Below, piece by piece: positions 17,361 to 26,292 of a stretch of 64,000 nucleotides of DNA; position 1 is the first letter of the stretch; each line of letters begins with the position of its first letter. The notes beneath the pieces are model-generated. The model saw nothing but the letters and a program-made list of their open reading frames with translations, ran no database searches and had not been told where the DNA came from. Source of the DNA: Verrucomicrobiota bacterium (lineage in GTDB: Bacteria > Verrucomicrobiota > Verrucomicrobiia > Limisphaerales > Fontisphaeraceae); contig JBAXGN010000003.1 in NCBI GenBank assembly GCA_037139415.1, positions 1-64,000 of the forward strand. Reading direction: 5' to 3'. Position numbers and translations under genes: made by a program.

Positions 17361-19058
17361 TTGCTTGTGTCACCGTTCCCAGAAGCAGCACTGATTGAAG
17401 CGGGGTTTCTCCGGCAGCGCTGTCGTGAGCCAATCGAGTATTATTGCCCGGATTGTGGTACTCCGATTTCGGATTCAGATGCCACTGGGCCTTCTTCTTT
17501 AGTGGATCTAAATTCAGCAAGTCTTGGGGAGCTTAAAGGCTTGCCTCGTGTTGGGGATGTGCTGGCGGTTCGAATTACCATTCATCGTCCTTACAAGTCC
17601 GTCGAGGATTTGAGAAATATCAAGGGCATTACAGAGTTGTTATTCAATAAATTGCAGCCACTGGTTACAGTGCGAGGCAAGGGTGAAAGCGAAGCAATGT
17701 TATGCCCGGCTTGCATGAAGCCTGTTGTTTCACCTTGCTTAAAATGTAAACTTTGCAAGGAATCCCTGCCTGTCCGAACTGGGAGTGGAGAGCGTGATTG
17801 CCTGTCGGCTGAGGCCTATCGGCGCGGCGATTGTGCCCCGTCTTTCGCGCCAGAGGAACCACTTTGGGCCTTCAAGAAGGGGGAATCAAGTCCGCTGGAA
17901 GTGGCAGCCGAATCGGAGTTGCGACGACAATTTGCATCGAGTGAATTGGACGGTTCTGCACTGGTTCGAGGAGCATTTCAGAACGATTTTATTAATGCGG
18001 ATGCGTGTCCGGAATTTCGGGATGTTGCCAAACCACGTCCCGAGCCAGAACCCATTGATCCCTTATGGGAGTTCAAGAAATTCTCAAGCTCGGTGACGCA
18101 GACAGCCAAGCAAAGCGAATTGATTCAGCAGTTTTTGGATGGGCGTCTGGATGCGGAGACTTTGGTGCGGAAAAGTAGGCGAGGCAGATTCGTCCCGGCG
18201 GGCCAGCACACCCTGTTCGCCTCCATTGCGAGGCCAAGGGCGGTTCCGCCGCCTCTCCCTTCAGCGCCACGCCCGACAGCCGCCCCACCACCAACGCTAG
18301 CTCCGATCCCTTTGCCAGAACCCACTCCCGCACCGCCACGAGCAGAAAGCTTCATGTGGCGTCCTGCAGCTGTTGGCGTGGGCAGCTTCCCTGTGTCCTG
18401 CCTGGTCGGTGTGGCTTTGGACCAAATTAAATTTCTGGGATCTAAAGTGGACAACATGGCGGCGACTTTCATTTCTGCAGCACTTATTTCGTTCTTTTTC
18501 TATTGTTTGGTGAGCGGTGCCTGTGGAAGGTCTCGAATGTTTGTGCGGGCCGCTGTTGTGGGGGGGCTGTTGTGGCTAGCCGTTGGTAGCCCTATGGTTA
18601 GCCTGGTAATTGATCCAAGCATGCACTCAAAGGTCTTGGTTCATATCTTTCCTTTGAATTGGTGCGCTGGGCTGCCGGAGGATGACTGGAAAACCCTGCT
18701 GATGGGAAGCATACTGGTCATGCCGTTTATCGCGGGGTTTGTCGGAAGCAGCTTGGCGGCATTCGGTGCGCGTTATCCAAGGACTGCAAGGTCACTGTTA
18801 ACACTTTACTTGGCTGCGATAATCACGGGCTTCGCAATTGCGATCCTGTGCTGGAAGACCGGTTTCGCCGTTTCAGGAGATCACACTCCTGGTTTGGCAC
18901 AGTTGCGTCAGCGTACCATTCCTGCTGGGCATCGCCAGTCAATCAAGACAATCGCCATTAGTCCTCAAGGAAACACGCTTCTATCGGCTAGCGGAGACGG
19001 AACGATTAACCTTGGAATAGAAAATTGGAGCAGGGAGGCATTCATATTATTGGGATAA
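17361..19058 (+). pseudogene. zinc-ribbon / HhH / membrane protein, truncated inside a WD40 propeller
   Basis: A 565-residue ORF from a TTG at 17361 (GTG at 17367 is an alternative). In order: a zinc ribbon (YYCPDCGTPI), a ComEA-like helix-hairpin-helix (VDLNSASLGELKGLPRVG, then LRNIKGI), a second Cys-rich ribbon (CPACMKP, CLKCKLC), two copies of a ~60-residue unit (PLWAFKKGESS and PLWEFKKFSSS, each followed by SELRRQF/SELIQQF), a Pro-rich linker, and four to five membrane segments (about 335-500). It ends in what looks like the first blade of a WD40 propeller (GHRQSIKTIAISPQGNTLLS, then SGDGTI) and stops about 20 residues later. A propeller needs six to eight blades, so the gene appears cut off at about 19010. 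The VapBC genes follow at once, suggesting a deletion or insertion boundary. Confidence 0.6.
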
Positions 19059-19074
19059 GCTTAAAATAGGTATT

Positions 19075-19350
19075 GTGAAAATAAATGGAGCGTATTACCA
19101 TACTGGAGTGACAACGATATCGCTCAAATTACCGAAGCACCTACTGGCACGGCTGGAGAAAGAAACACAGACGAGACATACCACCAAATCGGCGCTGGTT
19201 CGTGATTGCCTCGAACGCGGTTTAGACACGCCCGTCTCCGCTGGCGAGAGTTCATGCTACGATTTGGCGCGTGATCTCGCTGGATCAATCAAAGGTCTGC
19301 CTAAAGATTTGGCTGTTAATCCGAAATACCTGGAAGGCTTTGGCCAATGA
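19075..19350 (+). CDS. ribbon-helix-helix antitoxin (VapB-type)
   Basis: A 91-residue protein from a GTG at 19075. TTISLKLPKHLLARLEKE is a typical RHH/CopG strand and first helix, followed by SALVRDCLERGL as the second helix. The C-terminus (SCYDLARDLAGSIKGLPKD) resembles the toxin-binding tail of VapB-type antitoxins. Its stop overlaps the PIN toxin start (ATGA at 19347-19350). It should repress its own promoter and neutralise the toxin. Confidence 0.8.
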   Translation: MKINGAYYHTGVTTISLKLPKHLLARLEKETQTRHTTKSALVRDCLERGLDTPVSAGESSCYDLARDLAGSIKGLPKDLAVNPKYLEGFGQ

Positions 19351-19766
19351 ATGGACCGGTGTTATTGGATACCGGACCGCTGGTAACTTTCCTTGCCGAC
19401 GGACTATCGCACCATGACTGGGCATGCGAACATTGGAAGCGGCTCCGACCACCCCTGCTAACGTGTGAACCGGTATTGACTGAGGCGGCTTTTCTACTCA
19501 AACGAGAGGACCATGAAGCCGATGCTATCTTTGCCTTGCTTGAGCGAGGCGTCTTGCGGGTGGCTTTGCGCATGGATGAACATCAAGCGGATCTTCGGAA
19601 TTTGATGCATCGTTACCGTGATCGTCCCATGTCCCTGGCGGATGCTTGTCTGGTTCGTATGGCGGAATTACACTCCCACAGTGTCATCTTTACTTTGGAT
19701 AACGACTTCCGGATTTACCGACGCCATGGAAATAAAATGCTATCCCTGCTTATTCCGGACCGATAG
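19347..19766 (+). CDS. PIN-domain toxin (VapC-type)
   Basis: A 139-residue protein with the PIN acidic residues at Asp8 (LLDTGPL), Glu46 (LTEAAF), Asp99 (SLADAC) and Asp118/Asp120 (TLDNDF). PIN toxins are magnesium-dependent ribonucleases, usually against tRNA or rRNA. Length and order match a VapBC operon. It lies directly after the truncated end of the signalling island, where it may stabilise the island or mark a recombination point. Confidence 0.85.
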   Translation: MNGPVLLDTGPLVTFLADGLSHHDWACEHWKRLRPPLLTCEPVLTEAAFLLKREDHEADAIFALLERGVLRVALRMDEHQADLRNLMHRYRDRPMSLADACLVRMAELHSHSVIFTLDNDFRIYRRHGNKMLSLLIPDR

Positions 19767-20147
19767 TTGATAGGAATTTGTTTTTCAGCACTGTTCGTAC
19801 TTTCACTTGTCGCGTTGCGGTAAATATACCGCCTCATCCAGCAATCCGTGACCACTCACCCCTACCGTTAAACCCGAAATCCGAGGTTGGAACAGATGGG
19901 GTTGCGAAGAGGTTGGATGGCCAAGGCTTTGCGCCGACGCCGCCGTTATCAGAACCCGATACCGGCAAGGAGGCTCAAAGCCTTGGGCGCCAACCCGCTG
20001 AAACAAGACCGCCGTGAGCTACTTCGGATTTCGGGTTAAATCCTCCCTTCCTCCTGGCCGCCCTATTCTCTGCGTCTCTTCTACGGCGATTCTTTCCCCA
20101 TTTTTCTGCCATCCAATTTTTCTGCAAAATCCGCCTTCCCGGCATTC
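19767..20147. repeat. gene-free stretch with nested inverted repeat (19871-20037)
   Basis: Outer arms at 19871-19884 and 20024-20037 are perfect 14-bp reverse complements (AACCCGAAATCCGA and its complement). Inner arms at 19921-19931 and 19976-19986 are perfect 11-bp reverse complements (CCAAGGCTTTG and its complement). The whole is a cruciform-capable unit of about 170 bp, without a believable ORF. A fragment resembling its centre (GAGGCTCAAA next to CATGG) occurs near 440-458. It is probably a dispersed palindromic element. From 20097 the first ATTTTTCTGC-type repeat begins (see 20835-21883). Confidence 0.6.
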
Positions 20148-20801
20148 TTATCCTGGTTCGCTATTTGCCTGGTCGTCACCCATCCCGCACGCTGCTTTGA
20201 ATTCATCCATTCCCATCTTTTCAATCAGGCTCCCCAGCCTTTCCCTGGCCTTGCCCTTGGCGGCATAGACACGGACAATTCGCTCAACCAGCGCGATCAC
20301 CTGCGCTTCATCGAGTTGGTCCATGAGCTTTTGGGCGATGCGCGGTTTCGCGCCCGCCGCGCCTCCCACATACACCGAGTAACCGCCGGGAGTGGCCACG
20401 ATCCCGATATCCTTGACCAAAGGCTCCGCGCAATTCCGTCCGCATCCCGACACGGCAATGATCAGTTTGGACGGCGTGGGTTTGTTGGAAAAAAGCCGGT
20501 CCAATTTCAAACCCAGGGCAAACGAGTCCTGCAGATTGTTTTCGCAAAGGTAGCCCCCGGAGCAGATCTTGACTGGCCGTATCGAGGCCCCGGAAACACT
20601 ATAGGTCGGCAGCCCCATGAGATTCCGGCCTGCCTCATTCCGCTCCGGGTCGGTTATGCCGCCAATGACCAGGTCGCCGCTGAGCTTGAGCCTGGCTTCG
20701 GGATACTTCTCGCAAAGGTCCGCCATCTTCCGGAGGGCATCCGGGGTCATGACCCCACCGGGAAAGTGGGGGGCGATCATCGTCGTAACTGGTTTATTCA
20801 T
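20148..20801 (-). CDS. small sulfite/nitrite reductase-like siroheme [4Fe-4S] protein
   Basis: About 217 residues from the ATG at 20801 (a TTG 33 bases upstream is an alternative). The N-terminal half matches the ferredoxin-like half-domain (PDALRKMADLCEKYPEARLK). The C-terminal half carries CSGGYLCENN and SGCGRNCAEP, the Cys pattern for the [4Fe-4S]-siroheme centre. At this length it corresponds to the small one-module reductases (desulfoviridin-like or archaeal small sulfite reductase type) and not the ~500-residue assimilatory enzymes. The last ~50 residues are helical. It is a cytoplasmic single gene with no electron-transfer partner next to it. Substrate (sulfite or nitrite) cannot be told from sequence. 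Confidence 0.8.
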   Translation of the reverse strand: MNKPVTTMIAPHFPGGVMTPDALRKMADLCEKYPEARLKLSGDLVIGGITDPERNEAGRNLMGLPTYSVSGASIRPVKICSGGYLCENNLQDSFALGLKLDRLFSNKPTPSKLIIAVSGCGRNCAEPLVKDIGIVATPGGYSVYVGGAAGAKPRIAQKLMDQLDEAQVIALVERIVRVYAAKGKARERLGSLIEKMGMDEFKAACGMGDDQANSEPG

Positions 20802-20834
20802 ATTGTGACAGTGCGCTGGTACTGTAGCGGCCAA

Positions 20835-21883
20835 GTCCCGGCAAGTATTTGACTTGAATCAAGCTTCTTGCGGTTCAACGATGCGTGTCCACTGCCCATA
20901 TGCTGGACCAGCTATCTCCATTGTGGGAACGTCCCTCTCCATTCTCCCAAACCCCTGTCAAATATTTTTTGCAAAAAAATATGTCGCGTATTGTCATGGT
21001 GTGGCGCGAATAGTGTATTCATTGTCCAATATAAATACGCGCCCAGAGCAAACCGGCAGTGTCGCCAAAAAATCCGGGTGTATAGGTAGCGGTGCAAAAA
21101 ACGATGCACGACATGGATACCAATAGTCAGACTGGAACCAGAACTGGGGAAGGCGGCAGCCCCGACCGGCGATATCAACGCCGGTCAGGTAATCCCATGC
21201 TGGTGCCAGGAATTGCACCGTTTCTGCCTCGTTTTTGCGCCATGCCTCCAGATTGCAGCCGCACGCGTCAAAACCAGGGTGACAAAAAGTGCAAAACTCC
21301 CTCCGCATCCCTCCCGGCGGTAGCTTTTCCCTCATTTTTATGCCCGTCAATTTTTCTGCAAAATTTGAGGTCTGCATGCGGTCAGAAATCGGTCAACAAC
21401 GTACCGATTCCGTTCAGTTTTGTTCAGAAACGTACCGGTTTTGTACCGATTTTAATCCCAAAAATTCTCCACCGTAGGACCTCGCTCATCTCCCGAAAAT
21501 ATCCTCAAACCAGGCTTGAAGCTGCTGATTGTAAGCAAGTTAAAGCATATCCTGAATCGCTAAAGCCGCGCTTGAATCGCCCGGTTCCAGAACACCGTTC
21601 GGTCAAAAACGAAAACCGTACCGATTTTGTTCAGTTTTGTACTAATGTTATCCCCGCACCAACCTCACCCGGCAATGTTTCTGCATGGTTGGTTTTTCAT
21701 TTTTATGCCAATAAATATTTTTGCCATGTTCCTGTTCTCAATTTTTCTACAAAATTTTCATTTCCGGTGTTCTCTGGTGCTCGCGGGTGCTTTCCAGTGC
21801 TTTGCCGCCCGCCGGGTGGCGGTGATAACCGCCCACCAAAACTTGAAGTTTCATCACCCTGGGAACGTCAAAAACACACGAAC
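20835..21883. repeat. 1-kb gene-free stretch with degenerate ATTTTTATGCC / ATTTTTCTGC repeats
   Basis: There is no credible gene, although one frame stays open across it into the esterase gene. Repeats of the form (T)CATTTTTATGCCxxTCAATTTTTCTGCAAAAT occur at about 21332-21367 and 21695-21772; a related copy lies at 20097-20130 near the end of the reductase gene. A second motif family, GTTCAGTTTTGT with ACCGTACCGATTTT, occurs near 21400-21465 and 21600-21647. Both families are AT-rich relative to neighbours. They look like decayed dispersed elements. Confidence 0.6.
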
Positions 21884-23134
21884 ATGAATAAGCTCACCGC
21901 CCTTGCGTTGGCCGCCCTGTTGCTCCTTATTCCCGCAGGAGGCGTCGCCGCCAATCTCACCATCACTCCGGATCATGCCGATGGTTGCTACGCGGTGAGT
22001 GAGTCTGTGACTTGGACTGTTACGGGTGGCACGGCCGAGACCGCTCTTCCCTATACTGTTCGAGCAGGCGGACTCACCGAGGTTGCCAAGGGGACACTAA
22101 GCTTTACCGACGGCAAGACGAAGGTGACCGCCAAGCTCGACCGGCCAGGCGCGCTCCTGTTGACGGTGGCTCTGGATGAGAAAAAGAAGGTTCGCGGTGG
22201 CGCGGCCGTCGCCTGGCCGGAGATCAAACCATCCGCGCCGGAACCGGCCGACTTTGACTCATTCTGGAAAGAGAAATTAAAGGAACTTGCCGCCATACCG
22301 ACGAACCCGCTCCTCGAGGAGGTGGATTCGGGTGTGCCTGAGATCCGACTCTGGAAAATCACTATGGACAACATCCGGGGCACCAAAATCCACGGTTATC
22401 TGGCGCGGTCGAAGGGAGAATCTCCGCTCCCGGCGATGCTGCAGGTGCAATACGCCGGGGTATATGCGCTGCAGAAGGATTGGGTGCTCGGCCCGGCAAA
22501 GAACGGATGGCTGGCCCTGAACATCATGGCTCATGATCTTCCGGTGGATCGCGAAAAATCGTTTTATGAAGCGCAGAGTAATGGCCCGTTGAAGGATTAT
22601 ACGACCCAGGGTGCCGATGATCGGGATAAGAGCTATTTTCTGCGCATGTATCTGTCCTGTTATCGGGCGGTGGATTATCTGGCTGGCCGCAGCGATTGGA
22701 ACAAGTCCACCCTGGTGGTTCAGGGGGGCAGCCAGGGAGGAATGCAGGGCTTGATCACCGCTGGCCTCCAACCGGCTGTGACTGTCGTGACGGTGGATGT
22801 CCCGGCGGGCTGCGATCAGACCGGAGGGCTCGTCGGGCGGGCCATTGGATTTCCCTGGTGGACTGGCAATGCGGCGAGGACCAAAACCTCCGGCTATTAT
22901 GATCCGGTTAACTTTGCCAAGCGAATCCGTTGCCCGGCGCTGGTTGGCATGGGGCTGTGCGACACCATCTGTCCCCCGGAAGGCGTGTTTGCGATGTATA
23001 ATCAGATCACCGCGCCCAAGCGCCTGGTGATCATGCCGGCGGCGGAGCACGTGGGCTGGCATGCCGCCTATGACACCGTCAGAAACTCGTGGTGGAAGGC
23101 GGCCGCCTCGGGCACATCTTTGCCGATGAAATAG
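21884..23134 (+). CDS. secreted acetyl xylan esterase-like alpha/beta hydrolase
   Basis: A 416-residue protein with an N-terminal signal peptide (MNKLTALALAALLLLIPAGG). The ATG at 21884 is chosen because the signal peptide starts there. After an N-terminal beta-sandwich-like part (about 25-110), the rest matches the AXE1/cephalosporin-C-deacetylase family: FDSFWKEKLKEL, then GGSQGGM (nucleophile Ser), GLCDTICPPE (acid Asp region) and AEHVGWH (His). Members of this family remove acetyl groups from xylan or other sugars. It heads a run of four same-strand genes (to 26175) that appears devoted to carbohydrate-ester breakdown outside the cytoplasm. Confidence 0.85.
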   Translation: MNKLTALALAALLLLIPAGGVAANLTITPDHADGCYAVSESVTWTVTGGTAETALPYTVRAGGLTEVAKGTLSFTDGKTKVTAKLDRPGALLLTVALDEKKKVRGGAAVAWPEIKPSAPEPADFDSFWKEKLKELAAIPTNPLLEEVDSGVPEIRLWKITMDNIRGTKIHGYLARSKGESPLPAMLQVQYAGVYALQKDWVLGPAKNGWLALNIMAHDLPVDREKSFYEAQSNGPLKDYTTQGADDRDKSYFLRMYLSCYRAVDYLAGRSDWNKSTLVVQGGSQGGMQGLITAGLQPAVTVVTVDVPAGCDQTGGLVGRAIGFPWWTGNAARTKTSGYYDPVNFAKRIRCPALVGMGLCDTICPPEGVFAMYNQITAPKRLVIMPAAEHVGWHAAYDTVRNSWWKAAASGTSLPMK

Positions 23135-23159
23135 AAAACCTGAATCATTAAGCCATTTT

Positions 23160-23357
23160 GTGAAATTAACTCTCACACTCGTTCTTGCCCTGCTGCTCCT
23201 TGTGCCCGGAGTGGGCTTTGCCGCCGATGCCCCCAAGCCCTTGGACTCGTTGCCAGCGTTCCAAGCGAAGCTGCAGACGACCTTGAGTCGGCATCTGAAC
23301 CTGTTGCTTGGCGATGATGGCTCGGTCGCCATGCTCAAAGGGAAATCACTCCAATGA
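23160..23357 (+). CDS. short secreted protein, possibly truncated
   Basis: A 65-residue protein from a GTG at 23160, with a clear signal peptide (LTLTLVLALLLLVPGVGFAADA) and only about 43 residues of mature sequence. It overlaps the next gene by four bases (23354-23357), so translation is probably coupled. The mature part has no recognisable domain. It may be a remnant of a longer enzyme whose body was deleted. Confidence 0.45.
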   Translation: MKLTLTLVLALLLLVPGVGFAADAPKPLDSLPAFQAKLQTTLSRHLNLLLGDDGSVAMLKGKSLQ

Positions 23358-24589
23358 AATACATTCTCGCCCTAACCGCTCTGTTACTGGCTTCGCTGGC
23401 CGGGCTTAATGCCGCCAGTACGCTGGTGGTCGAAAAACTCGATGGGCCGGTCACCGCCACGGAGATTCAGGCGTTTAAGAATTACCTGCGCGAAGTGCCG
23501 GTGCCGACGAATAACCTTCACAACGCGATGGTCTATGGTAGTGGCGGGACCACCGCTGAAGCCCTGGGCCGCATGTTTGAGATTTGCGGCGATCAGGAAT
23601 TGCTCGATCGGATGCTCACGTTCACGGACCGGATGCTGGCCGCGCGCAACCACCCAAAGCAGGGCGCGGTCATCTGGACTGGGCAACGGGAACTGGTCTG
23701 GCCCAACACCGAGGTCACCGACGGCAAACCCGTTTACTCCGCAGCGGAGAACGGTGACGTAGTGGGCCATGTCGCCAATGCTGCCAGGCTCATCTTGCAG
23801 CGCCAGAACCTTTGGGAGTTGAAAGTCCCCGATGGTGACCCCTTTGGCTTTGGTGCAACCTATCGCAAACGCGCTCTGCACTACGTGCGTGAGCTGGACC
23901 GGACCATTGACAGTTTTATCCTCAAATGGCTCGTGCACCCTGGCTCATTGCGTTTTCACTTTCCTGACTCGCCACTTTACGAAGCGGTCACCAAATCCGG
24001 CACCGCTGGACGTCCGGTACCCTGGAATCAGCAGATGATGCTCAATCACGGTTTTCAGCGTCTTGCCGAATGTCACGCCTTGCTGGGCGATGATGCTGAC
24101 CGTGTGACGCGATACGATGCAATTGTGAAGGCCTCGGTGGACTGGTTCTTCTCCCAGGTGCAACGCGTCACCGTCAAAGGCCACCTCTGCTATAAATGGG
24201 CTTATGTCGCCGAAGAACCGCTGCGCCACATCGAAGATGCTGGCCACGGCGGGGAAGACATCGCCGGACTCTACCGCGCCTACCTCAGCCGCCGTTACGG
24301 CATCACCGCCGCCATGATGGAACCGTTCGCCAACACTGTTCTTTACGTGATGCGACAGCCCGATGGGAAGTTCATCCCGCGCGTGGACGGCACCCTCACT
24401 CCAGGCAGCCATCCCCCCGGCGGTCTGCGCAGTCCATGGCTGGATCTCTGCGAGTTTGCCCCCGAGTTGTTCCCCATGCTCCACGAGCTCAATCGCGGTC
24501 GGATCAAATCCAGTCCCGATCTCACGGCGAGCCTTCTCTGGCACAAACACCGTCGTTTAACGCTGCCCAAGAGCCAAGTTGCGCCATGA
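23354..24589 (+). CDS. secreted six-hairpin-like protein of unknown activity
   Basis: A 411-residue protein with a signal peptide (MKYILALTALLLASLAG). The mature protein is helical, with repeated aromatic and acidic motifs (WTGQRELVWPN, MLNHGFQRLAECHALLGDD, HIEDAGHGGEDIAG, SPWLDLCEFAPELF), a pattern seen in (alpha/alpha)6-barrel glycosidases and lyases. I cannot name a family. The HGGED and CEF segments are possible active-site residues. It lies between two esterases and overlaps the next gene by four bases (ATGA at 24586-24589), so it probably acts on the same polysaccharide. Confidence 0.55.
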   Translation: MKYILALTALLLASLAGLNAASTLVVEKLDGPVTATEIQAFKNYLREVPVPTNNLHNAMVYGSGGTTAEALGRMFEICGDQELLDRMLTFTDRMLAARNHPKQGAVIWTGQRELVWPNTEVTDGKPVYSAAENGDVVGHVANAARLILQRQNLWELKVPDGDPFGFGATYRKRALHYVRELDRTIDSFILKWLVHPGSLRFHFPDSPLYEAVTKSGTAGRPVPWNQQMMLNHGFQRLAECHALLGDDADRVTRYDAIVKASVDWFFSQVQRVTVKGHLCYKWAYVAEEPLRHIEDAGHGGEDIAGLYRAYLSRRYGITAAMMEPFANTVLYVMRQPDGKFIPRVDGTLTPGSHPPGGLRSPWLDLCEFAPELFPMLHELNRGRIKSSPDLTASLLWHKHRRLTLPKSQVAP

Positions 24590-26175
24590 AATTCGCCCTT
24601 ACTCTCGCTGTCCCGTTGCTCCTCGCGTCCGGAACGGGGTTTGCCACCGATTCCGATTTGCGCAATCCCGTCCGGATTGAGTGGGGACTGGTGGAAGGCG
24701 TGGCCAATCAGGAAGATAATGTGGTTATTTTCAAAGGCATTCCCTATGCCGCACCACCGGTGGGCAACCTGCGCTGGCGGGAACCCCAACCACCCGCCAA
24801 GTGGGAGGGAATACGCAAAGCCGACCAGTTTGGCGCGCAATGTCCCCAGCCGAAAGGCAACGCCGACACGCTGCCGTGGAGCATAAAAACTCCAAAAAAC
24901 TCAGTACCACGGTCATTCAGCGAAGATTGTCTGTACCTGAATGTCTGGACCCCCGCAAAATCAGCGGCGGATAAACTGGCCGTCCTGTTTTATATTGCTC
25001 CCGGATCTTTTCCCGGGGAAGGGTTGGCGAAGAAGGGTATCCTGGTGGTCACGCTCAATCACCGCCTGGGAATTATCGGCGGGATGGGCCATCCGGAACT
25101 GACCAAAGAATCGCCACTTCATCTCTCCGGCAATTATGGCATGTTGGACATGATCGCCGCGTTGCGGTGGGTGCATGATAACATTGCCGCCTTTGGCGGT
25201 GATCCGGATAAAGTGACCTTGGCCGGCTACTCGGTCGGCAGTACGACCGTGCATTATCTGACCACCAGCCCGGTGGCCAAAGGATTGTTTCGCGGGGCGA
25301 TCTGCATGAGTTTTCCGTACGATTACTTGATGGCGCCGCATAAAGTCGGCGGCGTATGGCAAAAGGAACAGGAAGGGCTGAAGTTTGCGGCCGTCAAAAA
25401 GGCCAAAACCATCGCCGAGCTGCGCCAGATGCCCGCCGGGGATCTCATCGCCAATGATCCTGCGGTAAACGGTTTCACCCGGGCGGTGCTGGGAAGCGCC
25501 TTCTGTCTGGATGGCTGGGCTTTGCCATCAGAGTATCCCGTGGCACTGGATAAAGGACTGGCCAGCGATGTGCCAACTTTGACCGGCCTGACGGCGGATG
25601 ATTCCCCGGGATGTCCGCCGGTCAATTACTTAAAAACCACCGTAGCTACTTTTCCTAGAGAATTGGTCAACGTATTCGGGGAGAAACGCGAGGCGTTTAC
25701 CACCAAGCAAGCTGCCTATCTGGCCTTTTGTCCCTTGTCCACTGACCAGGAGGCGCGTGAACTGGTCAAGCGGGCGCAGCTTGAATACCGGATGTCCACC
25801 GTGTTTTATTGGGCTACACGGAGAGCCCGGAAAAACCAGGCTCCGGTTTACACCTATCTCTTTGAACAAGCCATTCCGTGCAAAGAGCATCCTGAGTTTG
25901 GCGCATTTCATACCTCGGATCTGGTTTACGAATTCAATAACCTGAATACGCTGGATCATCCCTGGACCGAGGCGGATCGCCGGGTGGCGGATCAGGTATC
26001 CTCCTATTGGGTAAACTTTGTAAAAACCGGGAATCCCAACGGCGAAAACCTGCCGGCGTGGAAGGCCTTTGACCCCAACCAGCCTGCCACCATGGCGCTC
26101 GGCGCAAAACCCGGTCCCCGCCCGATCGCCGGAAAAGAAAGGTTGGGGTTCTATCGGGACTTGCTTGAGCGATAG
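24586..26175 (+). CDS. secreted carboxylesterase type B family protein
   Basis: A 529-residue protein starting at the ATG at 24586 with a signal peptide (MKFALTLAVPLLLASGTGFA). It follows the type B carboxylesterase layout: VVIFKGIPYAAPPVG, SEDCLYLNVWTP, VVTLNHRLG, FGGDPDKVTLAGYSVGS and FGAFHTSDLVYEF. The usual GESAGG nucleophile elbow reads GYSVGS (Ser kept), and the HGGGF oxyanion loop reads IAPGSF. The second change removes the conserved glycines, so activity may be altered. It is the last gene of the esterase operon. Confidence 0.85.
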   Translation: MKFALTLAVPLLLASGTGFATDSDLRNPVRIEWGLVEGVANQEDNVVIFKGIPYAAPPVGNLRWREPQPPAKWEGIRKADQFGAQCPQPKGNADTLPWSIKTPKNSVPRSFSEDCLYLNVWTPAKSAADKLAVLFYIAPGSFPGEGLAKKGILVVTLNHRLGIIGGMGHPELTKESPLHLSGNYGMLDMIAALRWVHDNIAAFGGDPDKVTLAGYSVGSTTVHYLTTSPVAKGLFRGAICMSFPYDYLMAPHKVGGVWQKEQEGLKFAAVKKAKTIAELRQMPAGDLIANDPAVNGFTRAVLGSAFCLDGWALPSEYPVALDKGLASDVPTLTGLTADDSPGCPPVNYLKTTVATFPRELVNVFGEKREAFTTKQAAYLAFCPLSTDQEARELVKRAQLEYRMSTVFYWATRRARKNQAPVYTYLFEQAIPCKEHPEFGAFHTSDLVYEFNNLNTLDHPWTEADRRVADQVSSYWVNFVKTGNPNGENLPAWKAFDPNQPATMALGAKPGPRPIAGKERLGFYRDLLER

Positions 26176-26292
26176 ACGGCAGACCATGGCGTCACGACAG
26201 GTAAACGTGTCATCCATAAACAGGTTAGGCCTTGCGCGACGCAACTTGTGTGGCACGTTATCGCGCGTCAGGAACATCAATAAAATCAGATT

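Noticed and set aside
4485-19766. prophage or integrative element
   Set aside because: No integrase, phage structural or replication genes are present, and no direct-repeat attachment sites were found, although tmRNA lies about 9 kb away.
21092-21883. 264-codon upstream extension of the acetyl xylan esterase ORF
   Set aside because: The signal peptide starts at 21884; upstream sequence is repeat-rich and lacks coding character.
24196-24585. upstream extension of the carboxylesterase ORF
   Set aside because: It overlaps the preceding gene in another frame; the signal peptide and ATGA overlap fix the start at 24586.
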